Shown piece by piece: positions 1-10,358 of a DNA stretch of 64,000 bases. The first letter of the stretch is position 1. The number at the start of each line of letters is the position of its first letter. A program made the position numbers and the translations under genes. The notes below the pieces were generated by a model. The model did no database searches and had not been told where the DNA came from. It worked only from the letters and a program-made list of their open reading frames with translations. Source of the DNA: Pseudomonas sp. MWU13-2100 (GTDB taxonomy: Bacteria > Pseudomonadota > Gammaproteobacteria > Pseudomonadales > Pseudomonadaceae); the NCBI RefSeq assembly GCF_023242365.1, contig NZ_JALLIX010000020.1, forward strand, positions 1-64,000. The letters run 5' to 3'.

Positions 1-200
1 TATCTTGCGATACGGGCATTTTCTTTAACCGGCCAGCAGATTGCTAGGTTTTCACACAGTCTGTGAAAGGCGGCTTTTTTGTCCCTGCGATCTGCCTCTG
101 GACATTTGAACGCGTGCAGGCAACGCTGTCCGAATCTCTTGATTCCGAGTGCAAGGGGCCTGGGCACTCGTTGTTTCATCCATTAGCGAAGGGGAATTCA

Positions 201-1016
201 ATGCCGTTTGTGACGATCGATGGACAACCGCTGCATTTCCTCGACCAGGGCGTGGGCGAGGTGGTGGTGCTGGGCTCCAGCTACCTCTGGGACAGCGGCA
301 TGTGGGCCCCGCAGGTCGCGGCGCTGTCGCAACGCTATCGGATCATCGTGCCGGAACTCTGGGGCCATGGGCAGTCAGGGCCGTTGCCGGAGAACACCCG
401 TAGCCTCGACGATCTGGCCAAGCAGGTACTGGCCTTGCTCGATCATCTGGAAATTCAGCGTTTCACCCTGGTCGGCCTGTCGGTCGGCGGCATGTGGGGC
501 GCTCGCCTGGCCCTGGCGGCGCCCGAGCGCGTTCGCGGCCTGGTGTTGATGGACACCTATGCCGGTGCAGAGCCGGCGCCGACCCAACAGTATTACTTCT
601 CGATGCTGAAGATGATCGAGGACGCCGGCAGTGTTCCACCACCGTTGCTCGATGCAATCGTGCCGATTTTCTTCAGGTCGGGTATCGATCCGCAACTGCC
701 GTACTATCAGGCGTTTCGCACATCCCTGGCGACCTGGTCGGACGAGCGTCTGCGCGACAGCGTCGTACCGCTGGGACGGCTGATCTTCGGTCGGGACGAT
801 CGCCTGGCCGCGCTGGCGGCGTTGGATGCCGGCAGCACCCTGGTGATGTGTGGCGAGCAGGACAAGCCTCGGCCACCGAGCGAGGCCCGAGAGATGGCCG
901 AGCTGATCGGTTGCAAGTACATCGGGATAGCGGAGGCCGGCCATATCTCCAGTATTGAAAACCCGACATTCGTGAACGAGGCACTGCTGGCATTCCTGTC
1001 CGAGCTGCCTGCATAG
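201..1016 (+). CDS. alpha/beta hydrolase
   Basis: A 271-residue single-domain alpha/beta hydrolase fold protein, probably a cytoplasmic esterase or lactonase-like enzyme. The nucleophile elbow GLSVGG places the catalytic Ser at about residue 94. The oxyanion region precedes it, the acid is probably Asp221 in GEQDKP, and the catalytic His is H248 in EAGHIS. The start at 201 is preferred because GAAGGGG lies about 6 bases upstream and the family domain begins at MPFVTIDG; an in-frame extension back to 63 has no family similarity that I can see. It stands just ahead of a LysR gene on the same strand. The substrate cannot be told from sequence; relatives are often filed as 3-oxoadipate enol-lactonase-like. 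Confidence 0.85.
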   Translation: MPFVTIDGQPLHFLDQGVGEVVVLGSSYLWDSGMWAPQVAALSQRYRIIVPELWGHGQSGPLPENTRSLDDLAKQVLALLDHLEIQRFTLVGLSVGGMWGARLALAAPERVRGLVLMDTYAGAEPAPTQQYYFSMLKMIEDAGSVPPPLLDAIVPIFFRSGIDPQLPYYQAFRTSLATWSDERLRDSVVPLGRLIFGRDDRLAALAALDAGSTLVMCGEQDKPRPPSEAREMAELIGCKYIGIAEAGHISSIENPTFVNEALLAFLSELPA

Positions 1017-1053
1017 TCAGCGCGACCCTCCGTAGCAGCGAGCAAACCCATCC

Positions 1054-1956
1054 ATGGACAGATTCCAGGAAATGCAGGTGTTCGTCGCCGTCGCCCAGGA
1101 GCAGGGCTTCGCGGCGGCGGCGCGGCGTTTGAGTCTCTCGGCACCGAGCGTCACCCAGGCGGTGGCGGCGCTGGAAAAACGCATTGGTGCCCAGTTGCTC
1201 GTGCGTACCACGCGCAATGTGCACCTGACCGAGCCCGGGCAACGTTATCTGGAAGACTGCCGGCGCATCCTCGCCGCGATGGAGGAAGCCGAAGCCTCGG
1301 CCGCCGACAGCCATGCCCACCCCAGCGGGCAACTGACCATGACCGCGCCAGTGCTGTTCGGCGAGTTGTACGTCACGCCGGTGATGGTGCGTTACCTGGA
1401 GCAGTATCCGGCAGTGGATATCAACGCGTTGCTGTTGGACCGCGTGGTGCCCATGGTCGAGGACGGGATCGATGTCGCGGTGCGGATCGGCGAATTGCCC
1501 GACAGTGGTTACCACGCCGTCAGGGTAGGGCAGGTGCGCCGAGTAGTCTGCGCTTCACCGGCCTATCTGGAGCAACGAGGCCGTCCCGTGCATCCAGACG
1601 AATTGCGCCAGGCGCAGATCGTCATGGCCGCCTCGGCTTCTCAGGTCAGGAGTTGGCAATTCCTCGATGGCGACAAACCCTTGAGCATCCGCCTGGAACC
1701 ACGATTGGCGCTGACGGCGAATCGGGCGGCGATCCACGCCGCCTGCCTGGGTCTTGGTCTGACCCGGGTGTTGTCCTATCAAGTGGCGGACAAGCTGGCG
1801 GCCGGGGAGCTGGAGGTCGTGCTGGAAGACTTCGAGTTTCCTCCGCTACCGATCCATGTGGTGTATCAGGGAGGCCGCAAGGTCTCCGTACGGGTGCGCA
1901 GTTTTGTCGACTTCATGGTCGCTGCCTTGCGCGAACACCCGAACCTGAATGGCTGA
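1054..1956 (+). CDS. LysR-family transcriptional regulator
   Basis: A 300-residue LysR-type regulator. The N-terminal winged helix-turn-helix (about residues 1-60) has the usual FAAAARRLSLSAPSVTQAV core followed by the wing and linker helix. Residues about 90-295 form the periplasmic-binding-protein-like effector domain. It belongs to the AaeR/PtrR-like subgroup recognised by the TAPVLFGELYVTPVM stretch. It sits 37 bases after the hydrolase and before a GST gene on the same strand, so it may control one of these neighbours. The effector is unknown. Confidence 0.88.
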   Translation: MDRFQEMQVFVAVAQEQGFAAAARRLSLSAPSVTQAVAALEKRIGAQLLVRTTRNVHLTEPGQRYLEDCRRILAAMEEAEASAADSHAHPSGQLTMTAPVLFGELYVTPVMVRYLEQYPAVDINALLLDRVVPMVEDGIDVAVRIGELPDSGYHAVRVGQVRRVVCASPAYLEQRGRPVHPDELRQAQIVMAASASQVRSWQFLDGDKPLSIRLEPRLALTANRAAIHAACLGLGLTRVLSYQVADKLAAGELEVVLEDFEFPPLPIHVVYQGGRKVSVRVRSFVDFMVAALREHPNLNG

Positions 1957-2085
1957 TGAGCATTTCAATTTTTGAAAGAATGGATTGCCGTTTCTGGTGA
2001 TTCTGTTGTTTTCGCTGAAGGAGCAAGATCACTCCATCAGCGCGAACCATCCCGGGTTGCGCTTCCGCCCCCGTGGAGTCCCGCC

Positions 2086-2715
2086 ATGTCCCAGACCCCC
2101 ATCAAGCTCTACAACTTTTCCCGCTCAGGTCACGCCCATCGTGCTGAACTGATGTTGTCCCTGCTCGGCCTGCCGGTGGAGCTGATTCATGTGGACCTGC
2201 CCAGCGGTGCTCATAAAACCCCGGAATACCTGGCCCTGAATGCTTTCGGCCAAGTACCGGTGATCGATGATCAAGGGCTGATTCTCGCCGACTCTGCGGC
2301 GATTCTGGTGTACCTGGCACTCAAGTATGGGCAAGGCCGCTGGTTGCCCACCGATCCGCTGGGCGCCGCCCGGGTGCAACGCTGGCTGTCGGTGGCGGCC
2401 GGGCCGATTGCCTTCGGCCCGGCCCGGGCCCGGCTGATCACGGTGTTCGGTGCGCCCTTTGACGCCGAGGAAGCGATCAGCCGTTCCCATGCCTTGCTCA
2501 AGGTCGTCGAGCAGGAACTGAACCAATCGTCTTATCTGGTGGGTGACACACCGACCATCGCCGATGTCGCCGGCTACAGCTATATCGCCCATGCGCCGGA
2601 AGGCAATGTCTCGCTGGCGGACTACCCCAATGTACGGGCCTGGTTGGCGCGGATCGAAGCCTTGCCGGGCTTTGTGCCGATGCCGCGGACCATCGCCGGA
2701 TTACAGACCGCCTGA
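2086..2715 (+). CDS. glutathione S-transferase
   Basis: A 209-residue GST-fold protein. Residues 1-80 are the thioredoxin-like glutathione-binding half, with the candidate Ser in YNFSRSGH and the cis-Pro signature GQVPVIDD. Residues about 90-205 are the helical half, with the TIADVAGYSYI N-capping motif typical of bacterial GSTs. The start at 2086 follows a GGAG about 8 bases upstream; an in-frame extension to 1972 lacks family sequence. The next gene, 57 bases on, encodes a flavin/iron-sulfur reductase. A role in detoxifying electrophiles is inferred from the family. Confidence 0.88.
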   Translation: MSQTPIKLYNFSRSGHAHRAELMLSLLGLPVELIHVDLPSGAHKTPEYLALNAFGQVPVIDDQGLILADSAAILVYLALKYGQGRWLPTDPLGAARVQRWLSVAAGPIAFGPARARLITVFGAPFDAEEAISRSHALLKVVEQELNQSSYLVGDTPTIADVAGYSYIAHAPEGNVSLADYPNVRAWLARIEALPGFVPMPRTIAGLQTA

Positions 2716-2723
2716 GGTTGATG

Positions 2724-2755
2724 AAACCTCCCGTCCACTTCGGTCGGGAGGGTTT
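2724..2755 (+). terminator. hairpin between GST and reductase genes
   Basis: An inverted repeat with arms AAACCTCCCG and CGGGAGGGTTT separated by about 11 bases lies just after the GST stop codon. There is no long T tract, so it may only attenuate read-through into the reductase gene or stabilise the message. Confidence 0.4.
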
Positions 2756-2772
2756 CCCGTGGAGAAGTCGCG

Positions 2773-4818
2773 ATGAACACATCCAGCGTGTCACCCTGGC
2801 ACACCGGTGAACTGCAGATGCAGACCCTGGTCGGTGTCGCCGAACGGATGGCTGAACTCGGTCCGAGGGTGATCCGTGACTACATGCCGGACCAGCATCG
2901 TGACTTTTATCGCCAGTTGCCGTTCCTGCTGTTCGGTACTGTCGACGATCAGGGCAATCCCTGGGCGAGCCTGTTTGAGGGCGAGCCGGGTTTTGCCTTT
3001 TCTCCCGATCCCAGGTTGTTGCAGGTGGCGAGTTTTCCACAGGTTGCGGACCCCACCTATTCAGCCCTGCGAGCCGGCGCGGCCATCGGCTTGCTGGGAA
3101 TGGAGCTGCATACCCGGCGACGCAACCGTATCAATGGGCGTGTGGCGGCGCTGACTGGAAAAACCCTGAGAGTGGCTGTGGAACATGCCTTCGGCAACTG
3201 TCCGCAGTACATCCAGTTGCGTCAGTTCGAACGGGTGCCCGCGCCGGACCCTGCCACGCAAGTCGTTCATCGTTCCCACGGATTGGACGCCGAGGCAGCG
3301 GCAATGATCCATGCCGCCGATACGTTCTTTGTCGCCAGCTATGTGGATATCGACGGCGCTCGCTCCGTGGATGTCTCCCATCGCGGCGGGCAAAGCGGCT
3401 TTGTCCGGATCGAGGGCGACTGCCTGACCATTCCGGATTTCGCCGGCAATCTGCACTTCAACACCCTGGGCAATCTGCTGATCAATCCCCATGCGGGCCT
3501 GTTGTTTATCGATTTCAATACGGGTGACCTGCTGCAGCTCAGTGGGCGCACCGAAGTTATCCTCGACGGGCCGCTGGTGAAAGCCTTTCAGGGCGCCGAA
3601 CGTTTGTGGACGTTCCACGTGGAACATTGTGTGCGGCGTCCGGCGGCTTCGACCTTGCGCTGGAAGTTCGAGGGCTTTTCACCCAACAGCCTGATGACCG
3701 GCAATTGGGATCAGGCGGCTGCGCGCTTGCAAGCCGAAGCACTGGGCAACGCTTGGCGGCCATTGCGGATCAGCCGGATTGTCGAGGAAAGCAGCAACAT
3801 TCGTTCGCTGTACCTTGAGCCGACGGATGGGGCGGGGTTGCCGATGTTTCAGGCCGGGCAGCATCTGCCGCTGCGTTTCGATCTGGGCGGGCAGACGCAG
3901 ATTCGTACCTACAGCCTGTCGGGCGCTCCTTCGGATGCGTTCTGCCGGATCAGCGTCAAGCGCGACGGTCGGGTGTCGTCCCATGTGCACGACCAGCTCA
4001 AGGTCGGTGATGTGCTTGAGACGCGCGCGCCGCAGGGGCATTTCACTGTGGCAACCCATGAGCAGCGTCCGCTGGTATTACTGGCGGCGGGGGTGGGGAT
4101 TACACCCCTGTTATCGATGTTGCGGGAGGTGGTGTATCAGGGCAAGCGTACCCGGCGGATGCGGCCCACGGTTTTGTTCCACAGTGCCCGGTCGTTGGCG
4201 GAGCTGCCGTTTCGGGTCGAGCTGGATGAACTGATGGAACGTGCGGGCGATACGGTTCAGGTGGTGCGCTTGCTGAGTCAACCGGAGCCTCAGGCAGTGC
4301 CGGGTGAGGATTACCATCTGCAAGGCCGACTCGATGTCGAGGTGTTGAAGGCCGTGCTGACTATTGATGACTATGACTCGGTGGATTTCGTCCTGTGCGG
4401 CCCGGGTGGCTTTACCCAGGGGCTGTACGATCAACTGCGGGATATGGATATCCGCGATGAGCATATTCATGCGGAGACTTTTGGCCCTTCGACATTGCGC
4501 CGACGCCAGGATCCGGGTGCACCGCCAATCGAGCAGCCGCCGGCGGCAACGCAGTCGGTGCCGGTGGTGTTCTATCGTTCGGGCAAGGAGGCACGCTGGG
4601 AGCCGGAAGGCGAGAGCCTGCTGGTCTTGGCGGAAAGCCGCGGCTTGCAGCCGGAGTTCAGTTGCCGGGGCGGGTCCTGTGGAACCTGTAGCACGCGCTT
4701 GATCAGCGGGCAGGTACATTATCCGCAGCCGCCCGCGGAGTTGCCGGGCGAGGGGCAGGTGCTGATTTGTTGCGCGATTCCGGCGCAAAGCACGGAACCG
4801 CTGGTGTTGGATCTGTAA
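2773..4818 (+). CDS. PNPOx-like / ferredoxin reductase / 2Fe-2S fusion oxidoreductase
   Basis: A 681-residue soluble electron-transfer fusion. Residues about 40-290 resemble the pyridoxamine 5'-phosphate oxidase-like FMN-binding split barrel. Residues about 328-590 are a ferredoxin-NADP reductase module with the FAD motif RTYSLSGAPS near residue 378, the nucleotide motif GVGITPLLSML near 440, and CGPGGF. Residues about 600-681 are a plant-type 2Fe-2S ferredoxin with C631-x4-C636-x2-C639 and a terminal CC at 666-667. Start at 2773 follows GGAGAAG. The chain suggests NAD(P)H to FAD to 2Fe-2S to a substrate or flavin at the N-terminal domain. The substrate is unknown; the GST and hydrolase upstream hint at detoxification. 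Confidence 0.85.
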   Translation: MNTSSVSPWHTGELQMQTLVGVAERMAELGPRVIRDYMPDQHRDFYRQLPFLLFGTVDDQGNPWASLFEGEPGFAFSPDPRLLQVASFPQVADPTYSALRAGAAIGLLGMELHTRRRNRINGRVAALTGKTLRVAVEHAFGNCPQYIQLRQFERVPAPDPATQVVHRSHGLDAEAAAMIHAADTFFVASYVDIDGARSVDVSHRGGQSGFVRIEGDCLTIPDFAGNLHFNTLGNLLINPHAGLLFIDFNTGDLLQLSGRTEVILDGPLVKAFQGAERLWTFHVEHCVRRPAASTLRWKFEGFSPNSLMTGNWDQAAARLQAEALGNAWRPLRISRIVEESSNIRSLYLEPTDGAGLPMFQAGQHLPLRFDLGGQTQIRTYSLSGAPSDAFCRISVKRDGRVSSHVHDQLKVGDVLETRAPQGHFTVATHEQRPLVLLAAGVGITPLLSMLREVVYQGKRTRRMRPTVLFHSARSLAELPFRVELDELMERAGDTVQVVRLLSQPEPQAVPGEDYHLQGRLDVEVLKAVLTIDDYDSVDFVLCGPGGFTQGLYDQLRDMDIRDEHIHAETFGPSTLRRRQDPGAPPIEQPPAATQSVPVVFYRSGKEARWEPEGESLLVLAESRGLQPEFSCRGGSCGTCSTRLISGQVHYPQPPAELPGEGQVLICCAIPAQSTEPLVLDL

Positions 4819-4824
4819 CGGCTT

Positions 4825-6327
4825 TCAGCGCCGCAGGCTGGTATCGATCTGGCTCATCCGACTACGCAAGGTAAACACCCCATCCCCGGAGAGGATCGCC
4901 CCACGGGCAAACAAGCGCCCGTTTTCCCAGTTCGAAAGCCCTAGCTCCGGCTTGTTCAGCGCGTACTGGCCATCGACCCAGCGGGTGAAGCCATCGCCGA
5001 CAAAGGGCGCATTGATGCTGTTGTAGAAGTAGTCATGGGCATCACGTTCGGCGCTGATCAGCGACACGGTGAACTGCGGGCTGTACCGGTTGAACAGGGC
5101 AACCGCCTGATCCAGGTCATCGACGATTTTCAGGCTGACTTCCGGCGTCTCTTCCCATTCCCACTCACGGCCCAACTGGTCTTCGGGCAGTGACTCGGTT
5201 TGGGCTTCTTCCTCATAACCTTCGGCACGCTGGACCTGTACCCGCGCTTGCAACCACTCGGCGGGCAGCACGCCTTCATCGCCGCTGACGATATGCAGCT
5301 TGCAGCGCTGGCCGCGAGCCTCGCCGGCAGCTTTTAGTGCATCGAGGAACAACGGCACCAGTTCAGCCGCGCGCTGGCGATGGATCACGCAGACATTGAG
5401 GGTGTTGCACACCTTGCGATCCAGGGAGTTGCGCACCACTTCGGCGAAACGCTCGGCGTCGGCGTCCTGATGGGCCACCAGCCACGCGCCGCCGGTGCCG
5501 TGCAGGCTGACCACTGTGCCAGCCTGCTGGGCAATACCGCCAAGCTGTTTCACCGCGTGGCCCGAGCCCCGCGCCACCGCCAGGGACAGGCGACGGTCGG
5601 CGAACATGGCCCAGCCCGCCGCCCGGTCGCTGCTTTCCACCAGGGACACCGCACCCGCCGGCAACCCGGCTTCGTGCAGCGCCGGATCGAGTGCATGGCG
5701 GACTATCGCCTGGGCCGTGCCGAGGGCATCGCTGCCGATCCGCAGCACGGCGGTGTTGCCGGTACGCAGGACGCCTGCGGCGTCGGCAAACACATTGGGT
5801 CGACCTTCAAAGACAAACGCCACCACGCCCAAGGGCGCGACGACCTGTTCGACCTTCCAGCCCTCATGTTCCACGGACTCGCGGACCCGACCGCGAATCA
5901 GCGGCGCATCACGCCAGGCCCGCAGCCCGGCGATCATGTCGCGACGCATGGCCTCGCTCGCCAGCAGACGGGTAGTGGAGCGCCCGCGGGCCTTGGCTTG
6001 GGCGATATCGGCCTGGTTCGCGGCCTCGATCAATGCCCAGCAAGCCGGGGCCTCAAGATGCTGGGCGAACAGGTCGAAGAACTGGCTGATGGCTGCGTCC
6101 GAGACTTGAGCCAGGGTCGTGAACGCGCCCTGTGCCGTGTCGATGGCCTGGGTTGCGAGCTGTTGCACGGCGTGGGGAATCAGCAGCAGTTCGCCGCTGG
6201 CCTGGTCCACCAGCAGATGATCGCCCGGTTGGAAACGCTCGGCCAATTCCGGCGGCACCGGGGAAACCCGGTTACCCGCATAGAGAATCGGTGTGCCGGC
6301 GATAAGACGATCGAGCGTGCTGGTCAT
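4825..6327 (-). CDS. ProA-like aldehyde dehydrogenase (glutamate-5-semialdehyde dehydrogenase family)
   Basis: A 500-residue NAD(P)-dependent acylating-type dehydrogenase of the ProA branch. The signatures FEGRPNVFADAAGVLRTGN and RNSLDRKVCNTLN are visible; the catalytic Cys is about C307. It is about 80 residues longer than ordinary ProA (about 420), the extra length being mainly at the N terminus. It is therefore likely a paralogue of the proline-pathway enzyme rather than the housekeeping copy. The start at 6327 is chosen over a GTG at 6390 because the latter lies inside a predicted hairpin; neither has a good ribosome site. It converges with the upstream reductase gene, only 6 bases apart. 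Confidence 0.75.
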   Translation of the reverse strand: MTSTLDRLIAGTPILYAGNRVSPVPPELAERFQPGDHLLVDQASGELLLIPHAVQQLATQAIDTAQGAFTTLAQVSDAAISQFFDLFAQHLEAPACWALIEAANQADIAQAKARGRSTTRLLASEAMRRDMIAGLRAWRDAPLIRGRVRESVEHEGWKVEQVVAPLGVVAFVFEGRPNVFADAAGVLRTGNTAVLRIGSDALGTAQAIVRHALDPALHEAGLPAGAVSLVESSDRAAGWAMFADRRLSLAVARGSGHAVKQLGGIAQQAGTVVSLHGTGGAWLVAHQDADAERFAEVVRNSLDRKVCNTLNVCVIHRQRAAELVPLFLDALKAAGEARGQRCKLHIVSGDEGVLPAEWLQARVQVQRAEGYEEEAQTESLPEDQLGREWEWEETPEVSLKIVDDLDQAVALFNRYSPQFTVSLISAERDAHDYFYNSINAPFVGDGFTRWVDGQYALNKPELGLSNWENGRLFARGAILSGDGVFTLRSRMSQIDTSLRR

Positions 6328-6371
6328 GATGGGAGAACGTGTCCAGGAAAGTAGAAAGCAAAATGTATAAG

Positions 6372-6410
6372 AAAAACGCCTTTGGCTCACCTGCTAACGG
6401 CGTTTCTTTT
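6372..6410 (-). terminator. terminator-like hairpin downstream of the LysE gene
   Basis: On the minus strand AAACGCC and GGCGTTT form a 7-base stem with an 18-base loop followed by TTTC. It lies between the LysE gene and the ProA-like gene, both transcribed leftward, and would separate them. Confidence 0.45.
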
Positions 6411-6443
6411 GTACGACGTTGCATCCTCGGCGGGGTATGTCCT

Positions 6444-6528
6444 GTGTGGGAGCCGGCTTGCTGGCGAGGGCGGCCGTCAAGGCGATGCAAGACTCACGAG
6501 CCTCATCGCCGGCAAGGTCGGTGTTGTG
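6444..6528. repeat. REP-like inverted pair
   Basis: The block TGTGGGAGCCGGCTTGCTGG followed about 40 bases later by CATCGCCGGCAAGG in the opposite sense is typical of Pseudomonas REP elements found outside genes. Confidence 0.6.
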
Positions 6529-6551
6529 TCAGGAGTAAGGCGGTCCAGACA

Positions 6552-7175
6552 TCAGGCTTGCTGGATAAACGCCAATCGGACGGCAAAACCGATCAACAGG
6601 CCGCCGAACAGCCATTGCTGCAGGCGTTGCGCCCGTGGGCTCTTGTCCAGCCATTGGCCGATCCAGGCGCCGGCCAGGGCATAACAACTGTCGAACAACA
6701 GCCCGACGGCCACCAGGGTCGCGCCGAGCCCGAGGAACTGCGGGGCTACCGGGCCGGCATGGGCATCGATGAATTGCGGCAGCAGCACCGAGCAGAACAG
6801 CAATGCCTTGGGATTCAGAAGATTGGTGAGCATTCCCTGTTGCAGGGCGGCGCGCCAGCCCAGGGTGCGTTGGGCGCCCTCGTGATCAGCGCTCAACAAC
6901 GCCAGCGACCCGGGTCGCAGCATGCGTACGCCAAGCCACAGCAGGTAGGCGGCGCCTGCCAGGCGCACGATGTCGAAGGTCCACGGCGCGGCCTTGAACA
7001 GCGCCGCCAGGCCCAGGGCCGCAAGCGCTACATGGCAGGCGCGGGCGATACCCAGGCCGAGGGCGGTGGTCAGGGCCTGGCTGCGGCCATGGCGGGCGCC
7101 GGTTTGCAGCAGCAGAATCATGTCAGGGCCGGGGAGCAGATAAACCATCGCCAGTGCGAACAGGTAGAGGAGCAT
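6552..7175 (-). CDS. LysE/RhtB-family amino acid exporter
   Basis: A 207-residue inner-membrane protein with about six hydrophobic segments. The N-terminal PGPDMILLLQTG motif and the TNLLNPKALLF motif near residue 120 are hallmarks of LysE/RhtB exporters. The start at 7175 follows TTGGAG on the minus strand; in-frame extensions beyond it run through the promoter region. It is divergent from an Lrp/AsnC-type regulator 135 bases away, the standard arrangement in which the regulator senses an amino acid and controls its export. The exported substrate cannot be read from sequence. Confidence 0.88.
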   Translation of the reverse strand: MLLYLFALAMVYLLPGPDMILLLQTGARHGRSQALTTALGLGIARACHVALAALGLAALFKAAPWTFDIVRLAGAAYLLWLGVRMLRPGSLALLSADHEGAQRTLGWRAALQQGMLTNLLNPKALLFCSVLLPQFIDAHAGPVAPQFLGLGATLVAVGLLFDSCYALAGAWIGQWLDKSPRAQRLQQWLFGGLLIGFAVRLAFIQQA

Positions 7176-7310
7176 CGTGCCGTTTCTCCAAGAGGGGATA
7201 ACCGGAGAAAAGTCTATGTCGGAAGACCAGGGCAGGTGCTTGCGTATTAAACTTATGAAAGGCTTAGAATTGGTGTTTTCTGCCATTACAGTCGAGTTGA
7301 GTAGTTGGAT

Positions 7311-7793
7311 ATGCCAAAAATAAAATTCGATGCCTATGACCGTAAAATCCTCGCGGCTTTGCAACGGGACGGACGCCTGAGCAATGTCGAGCTGGCCGCC
7401 GAGATCGGCCTCTCGGCCTCACCGTGCCTGCGGCGGGTGCGCATGCTCGAGGAGGCGGGGGTGATTCGCGGCTACCAGGTGAACCTGGACCGCGATGAAG
7501 TCGGGTTGGGTTTGACCGTGTTTGTCGGGGTCAAGGTCGAGCGGCACCACGAGGCTGAGGCCGAGGCGTTTCGCCTGGCGGTCATGGCTTTGCCCCAGGT
7601 GATCTCGGCGTTCCTGGTGTCCGGCGAGTCGGACTTCCTGCTGCAAGTAGTGGTGCCCGATCTGCGGGCTTATGAGCGCTTCCTCAATGGCCAACTGCTG
7701 CGCTTGCCCGGTGTGCGTGATATCCGTAGCAACTTCGCGATCCAGGCGGTGAAGGCGCCCGGACCGCTGCCGTTGGATCACCTGCCTGACTGA
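7311..7793 (+). CDS. Lrp/AsnC-family transcriptional regulator
   Basis: A 160-residue Lrp/AsnC protein. Residues 1-60 hold the helix-turn-helix (DRKILAALQRDGRLSNVELA, then SASPCLRRVRMLEEAGVI). Residues about 70-145 form the RAM ligand-binding domain. The start at 7311 (ATG) gives the canonical KFDAYDRKIL opening; a TTG six bases upstream is less likely. It is divergent from the LysE-type exporter, and the AT-rich 135-base gap between them probably holds both promoters and its binding sites. Confidence 0.88.
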   Translation: MPKIKFDAYDRKILAALQRDGRLSNVELAAEIGLSASPCLRRVRMLEEAGVIRGYQVNLDRDEVGLGLTVFVGVKVERHHEAEAEAFRLAVMALPQVISAFLVSGESDFLLQVVVPDLRAYERFLNGQLLRLPGVRDIRSNFAIQAVKAPGPLPLDHLPD

Positions 7794-7794
7794 C

Positions 7795-9195
<1,401 letters not shown>

Positions 9196-9330
9196 GACTG
9201 TTCTCCCGGGAGACACCACGTTGAGGAAGAAGGACAAAAATAGGCCTTATAAATATTATGATAATAATATTGTCCTTGTGCGCAACGTTGGTCAAGGCTG
9301 AAGCGCCGATGGGAGCGGGAGGGCGCGGCG

Positions 9331-9669
9331 TCACCTGGGGGATGTTTTATTGCTGCCGGCACGGGCCGGATCGTCCAGAAAGGTGGTGTAGGGGTACGTC
9401 GAGTCGGCGTGAAAATTGATTCGCCGGCCCCGGACGGTGGTCAGTTGCGAGTCGGCCTTTATGCAAAGTGTCTGGCCGCTTTTGAAGGTGAGTCGGTGAA
9501 TCTGCTGATTGTTTTCCCGGCTGATCTCATGACTGATCAAGTCCAGCAGGTTGCTCAGGCCCAGGGGCGAGCCCGGTTGATTGATGGTCAGGCAACTGGA
9601 AGTCTCCGTACCAGGGGCAGTCCCCAATGGGCGTTGAAAATAATGGTATTCACTCAAGGTATGGCTCAT
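9331..9669 (-). CDS. hypothetical protein
   Basis: A 112-residue protein that I do not recognise. It starts at MSHTLSEYHYF, with GGAG about 6 bases upstream on the minus strand; an in-frame extension to 9735 is possible. No signal peptide or membrane segment is visible. It has a Ser/Thr-rich N-terminal half and a C-terminal half of alternating polar and hydrophobic residues (HRLTFKSGQTLCIKADSQL) suggestive of beta strands. It stands alone between the lpd gene and a 690-base AT-rich gap. Confidence 0.5.
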   Translation of the reverse strand: MSHTLSEYHYFQRPLGTAPGTETSSCLTINQPGSPLGLSNLLDLISHEISRENNQQIHRLTFKSGQTLCIKADSQLTTVRGRRINFHADSTYPYTTFLDDPARAGSNKTSPR

Positions 9670-10358
9670 GGCGGCTCCGTCGCTCAAGTGTGCGCGCCGA
9701 GTGTTGGGCATATTATTAGTCGGCGGCGCGCACAAAGGGGGTCAAGTGTTTTAAGGGGGTGACATATAGTTATAAGTTATCTGGCCCCGTGGGTTGGCAA
9801 GCGTACGAGGATAAATAAGGTTTTCGGGGTATCGAGCTGCCCACTCAAGGGGTTAGGCACGGTGCGGAACCCTCGGCGAAGGCTTTTCAATACGGAAAGT
9901 TACGAAGATTTTTAATGAACCGGCAAGGGTTATTTGAAGTCAGAGGGATGTTAGTCATTGCCAGGTTACCAATCAAGTCACGCAGATGTTGAATTTTGTT
10001 ACATGGGCACTTGGTTAACCGGTGGTAATTTTTCTGGTTGTTTCGAACAGTGGGATATCAGATAAATCAATGTCAGTGTTTTCCGTATTGTTGGATTAAT
10101 TAATATACGGGTTACACCCCTCGACTAATGCTCTCATTATTCCTTGTTAGGAAATTTTTGTTATGTAGTCACGCAATACTTCAGCAGGTGATCCCTGGCA
10201 GGAACGGCCGGTCGATGAGGGGGAGGGGCGGCGAGGATTATTTTCAAAAAAAATTGCAAGGGGCTGTAACAGCGGGCGACGACCGCTCTCTAGTGCCATG
10301 TCGAGACTGAACATTCCGTTCGGACCGATACCCCCAATGTATTTTCGAGGATAAAAAC
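9670..10358. other. 690-base AT-rich intergenic region upstream of the bufferin operon
   Basis: No convincing gene is visible. The region is markedly poorer in GC than its neighbours. The last 100 bases hold a candidate extracytoplasmic-sigma-type promoter (listed separately) and the AGGA ribosome site before the bufferin gene. The remainder shows scattered T-rich runs and no repeat that I can pick out. Confidence 0.5.
10265..10294 (+). promoter_or_regulatory. candidate ECF sigma-type promoter of the bufferin operon
   Basis: TGTAAC at 10265-10270 is a typical -35 element for extracytoplasmic-function sigma factors. A CTCTCTA stretch follows about 16 bases later at the right distance for a -10. 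It lies about 65 bases ahead of the bufferin start codon. The match is by eye only. Confidence 0.3.

Noticed and set aside
6328..6390. GTG start at 6390 for the ProA-like gene
   Set aside because: The extension lies across a terminator-like hairpin and is not similar to the family.
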